Below are positions 25,206 through 37,544 of a stretch of DNA of 64,000 nt, piece after piece. The DNA lies in NCBI GenBank assembly GCA_037903475.1, contig JBAJFG010000460.1:62001-126000 (forward strand). The letters are read 5' to 3'. This DNA is from Ancylostoma caninum. Its lineage: Eukaryota; Nematoda; Chromadorea; Rhabditida; Ancylostomatidae. The stretch's first letter is position 1. Each line of letters starts with the position of its first letter. The translations under genes and the position numbers were made by a program. The notes below the pieces were generated by a model. It was not told the origin of the DNA. It worked only from the letters and a program-made list of their open reading frames with translations, and ran no database searches.

Positions 25206-25429
25206 TTGTCCCTGATCCACACCCACGAAGTTCATCGATGCCAGCTGTTGATGCCAGAACTTTGCCCCGCGCTCGAAGATCATTAAGCCAACAGCTGGAT
25301 TTGTTGAATGATGATAGCAGAGCGGCCATTGAAGCATCCGAAGAATACTCGCTGAACTCTCACTTTGTGGATGCCTCTGGTTTTCACTGGGGAGATGTTG
25401 AGAGACAATTTCCCGCCCAAGCTACCTAA
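25206..25429 (+). CDS. Candidate terminal exon, unknown protein
   Basis: Seen: open from an in-frame TGA at 25199 to TAA at 25429. It reads VVPDPHPRSSSMPAVDA, then RTLPRARRSLSQQLDLLN, then EASEEYSLNSHFVDASGF, and ends ERQFPAQAT. Composition is acidic and Ser-rich like an ordinary soluble protein. Entry could be at GTGAACAG|TT (25206) or CCAACAG|CTG (about 25293). An internal ATG (25238) would also allow a 63-residue protein. It begins about 180 nt after the inverted-repeat element ending at 25022. Confidence 0.33.
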
Positions 25430-26480
25430 TGAGCAATGAGCTTCGGTCTTTGGGCTGCAACGTGCGTGCTACAGCGACTATTTTTGACTCTCCATCATTG
25501 GTTGTGTGTGTCCAATATAGATTAAGTGTCACATGGCTTCGTAGGCTACTTACAAAGATCACGAGGGAACCCCCCCCCCCTCCCAACAGGATTTGCAAGT
25601 TTGTTTTCGCGTAGCAGAACTGCAAGAAAATTACGTATTCACCTGTGATCAGAATATCTGCATAAGTAAGAGATTAAGTCGAAATGAATGCCAACATTGA
25701 CAATAGATGATGTAATAGGAGTTACAAAGAGCGCAACAAATCCATAATTTCACAATGGTAAGGGCAGTATCAGGGCATGGAAGTGACCCTGGATGGTAAA
25801 CACACTCCATTAATGTTCACGAGATTATTGATTATTGGAAAGAAAATAGGAGTTTCTGCATCTAGTGCGAATCTCTATCTCGAATCTCCTCCTTGTACAT
25901 GCTTCAGTACAAATTTTGGAGTAGAACGGTCGTCTGAATGATGGACGAGCCTCAATAACCCTCTACAGTTGTGAGAGTCTACAGTTGTGTACGAGTTTTT
26001 TGCCCATGAGAATCCAAAAGCTCCATAACACTTCAATTTACAGCCCTTTCCTAGTACATATATGACTTGTTGTGCATTTGCGGACTAAGAATACGCGGCG
26101 CAGTGCGGTAGCAAGCTTGTTTAAATAGATAAAAAACAATAGTACATAGCTCACTGAATTGTCTTTCAAATACGAATCAGAATTGTGTGACTTACCAAAT
26201 AAGGGATCTGCCCCATAAATGTTGGTTTAAAGAATAAAATTATTGCAAATCAACTTCACGATAGAATGATTAAAAACATATGAGAAATGCTAATCAAATT
26301 GAGGATCTAGAAATGAGTTGTAGCCGGTTTCACCGACGAGGATAATTAGAAAGACGCTATAGGTAAAAAGAGCGTAGAAAAGAGCATGAATTGCAGAGGG
26401 TGAGGAGAAGGACAAGCAGCATGCAAACAGACTATCAAATTGGTCTGAAAGCTCTACACCAAATTTTGCAAATTTTTTTC

Positions 26481-26650
26481 CAACAATTATAACATTGTTG
26501 TTCATGAATGGAACCTGCCAATTTTTATAGACCAGAAATAGTGCAACATTCCACCACATTCTATTGCCAAAGAATTTCAATTCAAATCCACGAAATTCTG
26601 GATTGAACAATAAATTTTGATGCAAGGATTTGGACCGACTTAACAAATGC
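26481..26650 (+). repeat. Dispersed repeat, copy 2
   Basis: AATTATAACATTGTTGTTCA and TGCCAATTTTTATAG, ACATTCCACCACATT, the counterpart of 21233-21420. Overlaps a minus frame (26290-26688) that is probably chance. Confidence 0.5.
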
Positions 26651-26846
26651 AGTTGATATAATACATTTTTTTGTTGCTTGGAGGACACTTATCGTTGAGA
26701 AGAAATTCCACGAAGCATGGCGTTTCTATTTCTACCATTTTACATTGTAAGTTTGAGAGCTTTTAAACAGTGTTACAACTAAGTACTTTGGGGCAGTCTC
26801 TCAAAAATCCGTGTATTATAGCTTCGTGTGCGATCCAAATAATATA

Positions 26847-28407
26847 CAGTAGCGAGCAAAAAGATTGCAACTTTTGGTTTTTCGTCCATAAATTCTTTCA
26901 AAGAAAAGCGTGGGAGTTCAAATTTTTATGGGAGTTGTAGGTACTCATGGGAGATAGAAACAAGGAATAACCCCTTTACTCCATTGACTTCACGTTCTTT
27001 AAGAAATTTAAATTTCTCTCACAGCTGCCTAAATCTGTAATTTGGCATCATCTCGCAATGCCCATAAAATAACGTCTATCGTTAGGATCTGACCACGAAT
27101 TGGTTCCTTGTAGCAGAGCCAACCTTATGTGCTTGAAAATGTGCATGCGCTGACCACTGGTTGACATCTACAAAGCCTATGTGAGATTAGTTCAGCAGTG
27201 GCCCTCTTTGGGTGTTCCTGTCATTCACCTTGGCTCCACCTATCGGCTCTATTTAAAAGAAAGGAATGCCCCTGATGGTTCTATAAGTTCGGTTACAAGT
27301 GTTCGGTTTCAAAGCAGCTCATTGCTCCCTCGTAGTTCCGAAATATTCGGGCTTGTTGGCGTGCAGCTAATCACGCACATCACGTAAAATAAATTTTGAA
27401 TTTTTTCTGTCTCGAGGAAAAGACACCTCAAGGATCCCATAAATGGTAAAGATTCTCCAGGGTCCTTAGAATATTGCAGTGTAGGTGGCGACTCATGCCA
27501 CCTTGGATTTATCGAAAAAGGACTATTCGAAGTGAAGAGTGCTGGTCGCTGGTACCAGCATGCGTGGCCCCTTGCTCCACCTACGAGTTTTTCCACTTCG
27601 CCTGAAGCCTTTTGACTTAAAAACGTCTCGTTCAATTTGTTCCATCTTATTCAAACTGAATTAGCCAGTTTTTATAGGGCCAGATCACAATATCCCGCTT
27701 CGGTGATGTTTCGCAGAGTTCATTGCGTTTTAGCAAGATCTATCTCATCAAATTCAAACCGGCATGAGTCGCCACGCACACTGCAATATTCTAGGGACCC
27801 TGGAGAATCTTTACCATTTATGGGATCCTTAAGGTATCCTCCTCCTCAAGACAGAAAAAAATTCCAAAACTTATTTTCCGTGATGTGCACGATTCCGCAC
27901 GACAACAAGCCCGAATATTTCGGAACTGCGAGGTAGCAATAAGCTGCGTTGAAACCGAACACCCGTAACCAATTTTACAGAATAGTCAACAGCACCTTGC
28001 CCTTTCAAACAGAGCTGATAGAGCGAGCCAGGGTGACAGAAACACCCATAGAGGATCATCGCTGAACTAATCTGACATGGCCTTTGTAAATGTTAACCAG
28101 TGGTAGGTGCATGCACATTTTCAAGCACATAAGGTTGGCTCTGCTGCAAGGAATCAACTCGTTGTCAGATTCTAACGATGGACGTCATTTTATGAGACAT
28201 TGCGGGATGATACCAAATTACAGATTTAGGCCGCTATGAGAGAAATTTTTCTTAAAGAACGTGAAGTCAATGGAGTAAAGGGGTTATTCCTTGTTTCTAT
28301 CGCACATGAGTATCTACAACTCCCACAAAAATTCGAACTCCCAAGCTTTGCTCTTGAAGAAGTTATAGACGAAAAACCAAAAGTTGCAATCTTTTTGCTC
28401 GCTACTG
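26847..28407. mobile_element. Tc1-like foldback element with about 650-bp inverted arms
   Basis: Seen: left tip CAGTAGCGAGCAAAAAGATT and its complement at the right tip, both flanked by TA (26845-26846 and 28408-28409). The arms (about 26847-27500 and 27757-28407) match as inverted repeats along their length, separated by about 260 bp. Known: the Caenorhabditis Tc1 terminal repeat also begins CAGT, contains CCAAAAAGAT and continues ACTTTTGGTTTTT; this element has CAAAAAGATTGCAACTTTTGG at the same place. No transposase frame survives, so it would be non-autonomous. Open frames at 27181-28445 are not genes. Confidence 0.85.
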
Positions 28408-28754
28408 TATGCATATACTGTCGATTCCGAAAATTTTGCTGTTAGGCGAGTTGAGGATTTAAATCAGCGTTTTTTTCACGTCTAATACGACGAGAAAGCG
28501 TCAACCAAATTACTGATTCTGCATCGACAAACAGTATGGCAAAAACCACGATTATCAAAGGTAAAAATGATAAGGTGGAGACGTTACACCTTCAGAATTG
28601 GCTACGCCCAGCTAGCAAGACTTCTGCAATCGGCAACATTAGTATTACGTCAATGTTATGTCTGTCCTTACCTAAATCTTTTTTTGCCTCGTTTTGGCTT
28701 GCACACCTTTAGCATATCAATAAGTCAATAAGTGCCTTTCAGGTTTTTCAGGTT

Positions 28755-28995
28755 TGACACTTTATTGTCCTTACGTTTCCGCGTCTTGCCGTCTTCAGAG
28801 GTTTGTAAAGAGGCGTCTAGCCCACCGAGCGTACTGTGATCTGCATTTCGTGCTGGGAACGAATCATCGAACAAATTTTAGCACAAGATGGAGAGGTTCT
28901 CGGAGGACTAGGCTTAAGATTATTCGGAGCCAACATCTTTGCAGACATCTGAAGACGGCGAGAGGCCAAAACATAAGGTCAATAAGGTCTTCGAA
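28755..28995. repeat. Diverged inverted-repeat element
   Basis: Left TTGCCGTCTTCAGAGG and right CATCTGAAGACGGCGAG are complementary, with weaker pairing over about 55 nt on each side (ATTGTCCTTACG against the complement of CATAAGGTCAAT). Begins about 350 bp after the Tc1-like element. Confidence 0.45.
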
Positions 28996-29679
28996 CTTAA
29001 GAAACCTCGAAGGCACAGGAATCAAACATAAGTAAACACTTCTGTAGCACAATTTTCAATGTATACTTAATTTTCCGTAACTCGAAGAAAAATCGAAAAT
29101 CCTTCCACGTTCCTTCGTGCATACGTTGACTAGTCACTATTCTTTCCCTGACTGCGTCATAAAACTCACAAAGTCGTGAGTGGTTTTCTGAATTTGCTTC
29201 CCCCATCAAGGACAGGACCAATGCTGCTTTATCCAGTGGGGCACACAGTGGGAAATCTAAAGAGCTCGAATCTTGCCTTGCGAGTCGTTTGCCTATTCGA
29301 TTTTGCTGCTTAGAATATAAGCTAACGATTATGTACGTAAGTCATGTAAAACGAAGTCAATGGTTCTCCTCTCGAGAACAAATCTACTGAGAAATTATTA
29401 CGATAGTGACCTGAAAGTTCATGAGCCTGACCACAGCACTGACTCTACAGGTTATCTACGTGTACTAATTTGCGCTAGTTTCAAAATAAGTACCAGGAAC
29501 TGCCACCAGCGTGTTGTAAACTGCCACTTTAGCATGAACGTTCTTTGTAAGTGCACTCCCTGGTGCCATGATACAGCGAGCTCCAAACAGCCATGTGCAA
29601 GGGGCGAAACCGCGACGCGGCTTTCTCGGGCACAGACACAGAGGCTCTCCATCTGGCTCTGGCTGTCTGCTTCTGCCAG

Positions 29680-29930
29680 CAGCAATGAACCCGAGTGGGT
29701 GTGCATCATCGTGAGGGAAAACGGGGCGTGATATGGTTCTGCTATTGGTTCGTTCAAATCCTTCTCCCGCCCGGTTGACTCGTTCCCTTCGCGTATGATT
29801 CCACTATACATGACCATGCAAAATTTGAATGCGACCGAGGACGAGTTGATCGTGAAGGGCGGGAATACTCCGCCTTCTTTTCCCTCACGATGATACACAC
29901 CCAACCCGAGTGCCACGCCGCTCCGCGGTA
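29680..29930. repeat. Inverted-repeat element
   Basis: GAGTGGGTGTGCATCATCGTGAGGGAAAA at 29692-29720 pairs with the complement of 29879-29910 (TTTTCCCTCACGATGATACAC), spacer about 160 bp. The 164- and 108-codon minus frames here result from it. Confidence 0.5.
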
Positions 29931-30430
29931 CCCGCCCCTCACACACGGACGTTTGAAGGTCCCTGGAAATAAATACTCGGTTTTTATATCACGGAAGCAG
30001 AGGGGTAGCGATGTGAAAGTAGGAAGAGCCAAGAACTGTTCCGTCAGGCAGTCTTGCGGAACGAAACATAGGAAAATCATTTAAAATTCCGATAAATAAG
30101 AATAGGATGAGCACCAGCTTTTCTAAGAAAAACTACTTGGAAACTAAGACCTATACAATGTAGGAGACCTCAAATGAAATTTCATAGTGATTGCAGACAA
30201 AGTTTTCAGTGGTAGTTCGGAGGAAATATCTCAATCACAGGAATTTTGCAATTTTTAGCGATTTTTTTCATATTCTTAGTATAATAGAAAATTGCAGTTA
30301 GTTCGCAGATTAACTGCCTAATCCATCCTCAGAAGGTTATACTGCATGGAAAGTCTTGTAATGAAAAAAATGCGCTACACAATAAAACAAATAGCATGCT
30401 ATCATGTGGTTATATAATTGAAGAATCTAC

Positions 30431-30664
30431 GTGACAGTGGGAATGCAGACCGGCGCTCGCGCCTATGGATCGGAACGAAACACAATGACACTGGCAGTCA
30501 ACAACAACGGGCTCACATATGGGCGGCCAGCAGTGCTCGTGGGAAAGCTGCCATTGGATGAGGCTTCACGGCTGAGCTGGAGTGGAAGCTTTAAGCTGGA
30601 TGCTCTCAGAGAAGGGTATTATGCGAATTCCGAAGAGTACTCAGAAACCGTAAAGTCTCAATGA
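30431..30664 (+). CDS. GC-richer open frame, possible exon
   Basis: Seen: 77 codons after an in-frame TGA, reading TVGMQTGARAYGSERNTM, then GLTYGRPAVLVGKLPLDEAS, then KLDALREGYYANSEEYSE, and TGA. Third positions are visibly G/C-rich (CTG, GTG, CTC), unlike flanking DNA. A TATATAA lies just upstream (about 30412). No convincing acceptor; a donor-like ACC|GTAAAG lies near the end. Family unknown. Confidence 0.25.
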   Translation: MTVGMQTGARAYGSERNTMTLAVNNNGLTYGRPAVLVGKLPLDEASRLSWSGSFKLDALREGYYANSEEYSETVKSQ

Positions 30665-31842
30665 GTGACGGGGGAGGTTGAGGTGGTGACTGGTGAAGTT
30701 TCAGCTCAGAATAGCTTACGTAGACGACAACAAGCACATTTCAACGTTGCAGACAAACATTTTTCCCAGCCACCAATGAGGATCAGAGCTTGGAGGCAAA
30801 TGTTTTAAAGCCATGAGAGCAAGACATGTGATATTTTCAGAATTCCCTCAATTTTTGCACAGATTATATTTATTGCATATTTCCGGTAGCTTTAGGTAAA
30901 TTATACAAAGACGACTTCAAAAAAAGCGTAACCAATGCAAAAAAATACATACGGTTGTGAATTTCGACACCCAAATCTACATTAAGTAATCTGTGTACTG
31001 CACAGAACCATGGTTGTTGTCATCGAACTTATGGCTACTAAAGGAAGTGGGATAACATAAAAAAGAACTAGAATACAACAAGAGAAGGAAGGATAAGAGG
31101 GAACGAAATTCAAAAGTGAAAGAAATGGCATGTCCTGATAACTCCGTCGTGCTGTAACTTCGCGCTTCCGGCGTAAAAGCGCGAAATGGCCTTGAGCATA
31201 CAGCAGGTGAAAATATCAGTGTCAACACAGTGCCGATGACCGATCAAAAAATCATATTCCAAGGCGCTCTTCTATAAACGAAACATGGAGAGGAGCACCA
31301 CGAGCTGAATCTCATGCATTTTCGTTTTAAAATGCATGGAAAACTGGGAACACTGGAACTGGACATGCAAAGCAACAACTCGGAAACGATTAAAGGAAAA
31401 ACATTGTGGACTGGAATCCTTGTTTTTTTTTCCTAGAATTTCCCAATGTGAGTAGCACTCCGATGTTCCAATTCTAATATCTTTTTGTTAGAACGTTAGC
31501 AGGTTACTCGGGCGCTATCATCAGTACATCTTAAGGAATGGTTTCCCTCCACCATAGAGAAGTCAATGTCACACTGGAGAAAGCAGTATATCACAAAACT
31601 ACGTACCCGGTAACAAAACTGGACTATGTTCAGAACACAAACTACTTCGAAGTCATCGAAGTCTCCTCTTCTTCTTTCATTGACTTATTTCACTCGGAAG
31701 ACTACTGCTATTACAGTTTTTAGTTTTGATTTTCCACAACCTGAACCTGCTTAAGCACCCCTTATTTGAACAACCACCTAAGGACCCGGTACAAAGCAAG
31801 CCGCCGACTCCGATGCGTTTCGCTTTTACTCTTCACAGATTC

Positions 31843-31930
31843 ATCATCACCATCATCATCATTTATTACATAAGCGCACGCTCATGTGCATAAAACAAAC
31901 TTAGAAAAAAAACAAAAAAAAAACAAAGCA
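31843..31930 (-). mobile_element. Non-LTR 3' end with (ATG)n tail
   Basis: Minus orientation: GCACATGAGCGTGCGCTTATG then AATAAATGATGATGATGG. Different tail from the (TAAA)n family. A similar AATAAATGATTCTG motif is at 19965-19990. Confidence 0.35.
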
Positions 31931-33548
31931 ACACGCAAAAATAGGAACAACTAGAATAACCAACGTAATGAATTGCAATTGTTTAATAGAGTGATCGGAA
32001 AAGCAGTAACCTCACATATTTGGCCAATTACGTAGAAATGTTTTGAATGCAGTATAAGATAGTAACATAGAGGAGTAAGATAGAGGATTCTACCTTGCCA
32101 CGGCACATCCGAGTTGCAACCTCATTTAGGGCCGCCAAAATAGGCAGGAGAGTTCTATGACTTCGTCGAAATTTCTTAGCTGTTCCGTCCTTTAATAAGG
32201 ATAAGCTTCCGAAGCAAACACGGCACTGTTTCATGATTCTTATCATTTCCAGCCATTTGCAGGGATACACCCCCGGAACTCATTGCCTTATTTCATCGAG
32301 GAAGTTCTTGAATCTTACTAACTGTGCTCAAACTCTAGCGCTCACGCTTCCCGTATGCGAAACCGTTTCCCCTTGCCTCTGACGGTTTCCTTGTGCAAGG
32401 GCTGCCTTCAGTGAGGCTATGGTGCCTTGCTTCAAATAAACCCATCCCTGTCTCCCATTGCTCTTATTGATTTTCTTTGATGTTAGAACAGAAGAAAAAT
32501 TTGACCAAGTTGTGAAGGAGAGAAAAAGGCAAAAGCTAAGGAAGTGTGAAGGGATTCAGACATGGAGAGAAAATGACTCTGCAATGACTTGCTGCTTAAA
32601 CCAGGACGTGTCAAAAGTCACCTCGTTAAAAAAAGCTAAATACTATAGAGACACAGCGGAATCCGTAGAAAGGAGAAGGAAACATTGATTTAGATTGATA
32701 ACGACGTGTTCTCTCGCATTTAAATGCCAACACGATGAAATAGGCATTGCAAATGGCAACAATTACGGCTCATAACATTGATTCCGGATGGCAGCAATGT
32801 TTCATCACGTGCACTGGATTACTCCTATGGGGGACATTTGTGGAACGGCCTAGTTAGCACGAAAAATGGATAGAGAAGAAGAGCACAGGGGTTTCCCTAA
32901 TTGAAGGCAGGCTTTTAATTTCGTGAGTTTATGGCTGTTTTAAAAGTTTCGTTGAAGCGTGGTGAGTCCCTTACTAGTATTCATTTATTTGTTTCTTTAT
33001 TTCCTTATTTGTTTGTTGATTCTGTTGCAGTTGACGGTGTGCCAAGGTGTTACCATGAAAAACGAAACAGAAGAACGAAACATATCAATGATGTGGAGCG
33101 TTGTGCCTAAAGAGGGGCGTGGTCGAGCGCTACGGTTGGCTACTTCATAACATCGACCAATTGCAGAACCTGACAGTTCTGTCTTTTCTTGGTAAAATGC
33201 TGTACACGTCTCAAACAATTGCGAGAAAAATAAGAAAAGCTCTTGCGTGCACCAGATGTTTTACAGAATGGTTCTCGAACGGATTTCATGCCCTAGAAGA
33301 TTTTTTTTTTGGGAACAGATGCGGAAAACTTACTGAAAACGACGAGACGCCTATCCGAGACTCACAAACCACAATGTGCAGAAGGACAGAAAGACTACCC
33401 ACCATGTGAGCATAACGCGACGCGACACCTGGATGACGTGTTTAGCCTCGAGTGTCGGTTTACAGTTCATCGTAAAAAACAGCTGCGCTCTTGTTTCTAG
33501 TTGTTTTTTGATGTTATCCATCAAAAACGAGTGCCTCGTGACTTTCAG

Positions 33549-33918
33549 TCTTGTGCAACTGTTTATCGTGTTGTTTTCGAAATTCTCATCTTCCAAGTTA
33601 TCGCAAAAACGGAGTGACAACATTTCAAAGTATACTCTTGCACCTGCAGGAGGCGAGCAACAAGCAACAACCGTGGAGACCAAAGAATGTTGTTGTGAAA
33701 AGGGCGCAAGTCTATGCGACCACCACGGAATGCAGAGCAAATCCATGAAAGGGAATGATGAGAAAGGAATGAAGGGAAATCTTCGAAAATCCCTACTACT
33801 ATACCTGGTGATTCTTGCAGAGTTGCTTTATGAAATTGATAAAAGCGTTATATCAGTTGATTTTCAATTTCTTCGCTGGATAGTATTTCTTTTGGAACTT
33901 TCATTTTCAATATTTTGA
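33549..33918 (+). CDS. Candidate exon with Cys cluster and hydrophobic ends
   Basis: Seen: a strong acceptor (CGTGACTTTCAG) starts a 123-codon frame in phase 2: LVQLFIVLFSKFSSSKL, then APAGGEQQATTVETKECC, then CEKGASLCDHHGMQSKSM, KGNDEKGMKGNLRKSLL, and a hydrophobic end to TGA. The hydrophilic middle, with five cysteines between two hydrophobic stretches, could be a loop of a membrane protein. The frame is open upstream to 33376. The preceding 33031-33200 also looks coding after a good acceptor (GATTCTGTTGCAG), but three registers compete there. Unknown family. Confidence 0.28.
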
Positions 33919-35342
33919 GTTCTAGAATAGTTTGTTTTCGGTTAAGACCACGTCCTTTTTTTTAGTTACTGCCCCTCCTGGAGAAAAAATTTAATGCCAG
34001 TCAGTGGTAGATTTCTGATAGTAAGCAGAGCTGGGATTTATGAAACGATAACCCTGCAAATCAGCGATGAACAGCCTTACTGGTTATGGCATAGACTACG
34101 AAATGTTAGGAAATGACTGAGGTAAAGGATGGTCCAACAACCTATCGGTTAGTTATCAGTTCGCGAATTCTAGTTTAGGTGCCGTTTTCATTCTTCGCAG
34201 TGTAGCGAGGTGATTTCATTTTATGTGAGTAAATCAGCAACAAATTTTGAAATTTTACATTAACAACCTATAAAAGCCAGGAAATTAACTCAATACTGTC
34301 TACAAGTTAAACCTAAGTAGTCACGTCTAGGAATCTACTAACTACAGGCGGTTCAGAAATGAGTCGGTATTGGTGCATTTTTACGTAAAGAGATCAGAGG
34401 GGCCTTTGGCAAGTTGCGCATGTTCAAGCTTGTTAGTCGCAGTGATTTTTAACTGCTTAACATGTTAGAAAAGATCCCGGAAATGACGTGGGAGTACGTG
34501 GAACACGTGACTCACCTCAGGTCCGTGAATGCACCAGTACCGACTCCTTTCCGAATGCCCTATATATAATTCACACTCCGTGACTCCGTCCGTACGCAAA
34601 TTTCGCTAAGGACTATGGGGAAGTGAGAGGGCACAGATATTCTTGAAACAAGAATAAACATTATTCACCTGCTCAGCAGTGGAAGACATCAATGAGACGA
34701 GACTAACCATGTCTTTACCTGGCAGAACCAGGGCAGTGGACTGACGAGTAGTGATCTCTTTGATTGCCCACAACATTAACAAAAAGAAATGCCCAAAAGC
34801 AGGTGTGAGGAGCGGTAGGTGATTCATGAAGTTGGGTCTCATGGATAGGGTAAAACATGTGAGAGAAGCCGACGTACCAGGTTAGAGATATCATGACATC
34901 TAAGGATATCATGAATTAAGCCCTATTGCAGACGAAAAGCGCAAACAACTCCACTGTTCAGGAAGACACTGTGTGTCAAAATTAACTTAATAGTGATGGG
35001 GGGGGGGGGGTCTACTCGAGAGCCGCGTGATGTACACGGAACGTTTACGGACATCTAATACCCAGCCTCATTTCTGACCAATCGCGGCGGGCGAATGTAG
35101 TGATCCTTCTAATTGTAAGCATACTCTGCATTCAGTAAGTTTGCAAGACAATCGAACTGGCCAGGAGGAGGGTGTCAGGAATTGGAAAAGTGTTTGTAGA
35201 GTTCTATGGATATCCTAGAAATGCAGAGGATATTTAATCTTATTCACACCAACTTGTTGAAGGACCGCTTGAAATAATCGATGCAGAAGGACTGTGGAAA
35301 GAAGTTAACAGATAGCTTGAATTGGAACTTTTTTTACTGCAG

Positions 35343-37344
35343 TTCTTCTGATTCGACCGGTCCTGGTGTTCCTTCAAAAAGTTTGTCTGACTGGATCTCT
35401 GTGACGAAATTTTGTATAATCATCACTTGGTTATATTGTCTACAGCTTGAATCTAGCTGGCCACACCCCCAGCAGGTTGGGTATTAGATGTCCCGCAACC
35501 TACACGGAATGGTCATGTAGCAAGGGTGACGGAAGCTTGAGGCGAGTATGAACGTGGCTCAGGAATTTGATGTTTCAGCTACACTAGGCTTTGACAAGTT
35601 GAGGAAGAAATACCAGCTTATTTAGGGCACTGGTAATTTAATAGATGAACGAATAAACATGCAGGAAGAACCGGGAAGAATCCTTGACTTAATCGCCTTA
35701 GATAATAGCAAGCTTCTCATCCAATGGTTTCCAATGAAAGAGGCGTCTATCCGCTTAGTCAGCTTAAAGCCTTAGGCAAAGTGAAAAACAACACTCAAAG
35801 TGAATAATAAGTAGACTTAGTAACACAAGCCCACACTCGAAAAAGCCACATGCCATGCCAGCTGAGTCATGCGCTTTAAGCTCACGTGTCGGCCAAAGAA
35901 AGCTCCATGCGTGCGAAACATAATTGTGTTTGGCGCCACACGGAGCAGCTATTCATGCTTCAGAATCGAAAAAAAGCCGCGGAAAGCTCCGCCAGCATTG
36001 GAAGGACATCGCCAGTGCAAACACATCTGACGTAGGCGTTTTTTCAAGATGCCGCATTAGCGTCGAATTAGGCTTAAATTCACCGAAAATTGGGAAAAAG
36101 GGCATTTTTCCGATTGCCTACGGGATGACTGGCCTGCGTCATTGCACTAATGGATGATGGTAGTTTGTGGATGCTGGACTGTGGTGCACTGCTAGAACTG
36201 CACATATAATAGTGAGGAAAAAAGTAAAGCAACGATAGCTGTGGATGCGGCAGAAGAATGACGTTTCTAACGTTATAGACACATATGAATAAAAATCAGA
36301 TATTGGTTACATGTGAAGTGAATCCCGCAGCAGTGAAAAGTGAAAGTAAATTCTCAAATCCAGGAAAGTGGAAGGCAAAAACGCAAGAATAGCGCAAGGA
36401 ATAGCCAAGGAGCAGGATCTCCAGGGTTATTGACCAAGCCACAATTACTAGCACTACGTTGGGTTTATACCAGAGTATTCCTGATTTTCTTCTTCATAGT
36501 CATTGTTAGTTGTAGTTAGTTTGTCCCTTGCTGGTGTATCACCCCATTCTATAGGGATAATGGATTTTAAGCCCTCCAAAGGCAGTGTCCCAGCTTAGGG
36601 TCAATTTGAAGTATTGAGCATCAGAAGAATCTCGTTCATAAACCCTCTCTCTTTAGAGAAATGATAGCTTACACTACAAACTGACCTGAGCTGGGACATT
36701 GCCTTCAAGGGTGAAACGCTGACGTCACGGATGATCTCTGAACAACCATACCCCTCAGGCCTAACAAATCTACATATGTATGTTGCTTTTATTTCTAATA
36801 TTCGTTCATTTGTCCTTACATTTTTCATTTATACATTGATTACAATGGATCGAAAGACAAACCTCGCAAACATAGACATAAGGAAATAATAAAACAAAGA
36901 AGGAAACAAAATTGCTGCAGATAGAAATTCAGTAATAAGAGAACGCTCCTGATGCGTATCGATTTTGGGCGGCACATCAATGACGTCGCTGCTGGCCAGA
37001 CATCGATAATCGATAGGCGGCAGAATCAATGTGGCCTGAGTGACGGCGGTGTGAAGTATAGCAGCAGCTTTGCAAAGGCATGAGAGGAAGGGCTTGATGT
37101 TATTGAAATGGTCACTCCTACATGCTACCCACTGCTGGTGTGCTAAAAATCAGAGAAAGTTTGAGATATGAGGGAAATTTCTATGTCCTCTGCAATTTTC
37201 AGTGTGAACAATGAAAGAGCGCGAAGTCATGAAGAGGTCTCACGCGGCAACAGACAATCTCCTGCCACGCCCATTTTGTCGCTGTTTCACCGATTAATGC
37301 GAAATAAACGTCATTGCACTTTTAAAGGGAGCAAAAATGTCTAG
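35343..37344 (+). CDS. Multi-exon C-terminus of an unknown protein
   Basis: Seen: exon 35343-35475 (acceptor T8ACTGCAG, donor CAGCAG|GTTGGG) starts in phase 2 and ends in phase 0. Exon 35964-36031 (acceptor TTCATGCTTCAG, donor CTGAC|GTAGGC) starts in phase 0 and ends in phase 2. Exon 37203-37344 (acceptor CTGCAATTTTCAG) starts in phase 2 and ends in TAG. All phases agree. The reading is SSDSTGPGVPSKSLSDWIS, ..., LESSWPHPQQ, NRKKAAESSASIGRTSPVQT, VNNERARSHEEVSRGNRQS, HRLMRNKRHCTFKGSKNV. The tail is Ser/Arg-rich and probably disordered. Nucleotides 35401-35445 (GTGACG to CTACAG) are a possible 45-nt in-frame intron; if retained they add a hydrophobic TM-like stretch. A further upstream exon near 34460-34517 (MLEKIPEMTWEYVEHVTHL) would fit in phase. 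No family recognised. Confidence 0.38.
36572..36712. repeat. Hairpin element
   Basis: Arms of about 37 nt: GGCAGTGTCCCAGCTTAGGG against the complement of CTGAGCTGGGACATTGCC, loop about 70 nt. Lies in the putative intron at 36032-37202. Confidence 0.55.
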
Positions 37345-37544
37345 TCTTGTTATGCATCACCCATTCTTTGCAAAATGGTCTTTCTTACAAAATTTAGGAA
37401 AAAAGGAACATTTATCACTACGCAAAGCACAGCCATAAAATTTCCGGAGAAGAACTGAAAATATTTGAAGTTGTCGAGAACTGGTTTTGCTCAAAACACG
37501 TGCAGTTCGGGCATCAGACACCACTGAGTGAAGTCTGTTTAGGA

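Larger units (their letters stand above)
28996..33030. other. No further gene assigned
   Basis: Besides the listed repeat and the 30431 frame, open frames here are short and unsupported. The donor TTTAG|GTAAGG on minus at about 28676 follows MLKVCKPKRGKKRF and may be a first exon. Confidence 0.3.

Noticed and set aside
27181..28445. Several 60-108 codon frames as transposase remnants
   Set aside because: They lie in inverted arms and in opposite orientations, share no DDE or helix-turn-helix pattern, and mirror each other.
29452..29946. 164-codon minus-strand frame
   Set aside because: Spans an inverted repeat and low-complexity sequence; no signals and no recognisable motif.
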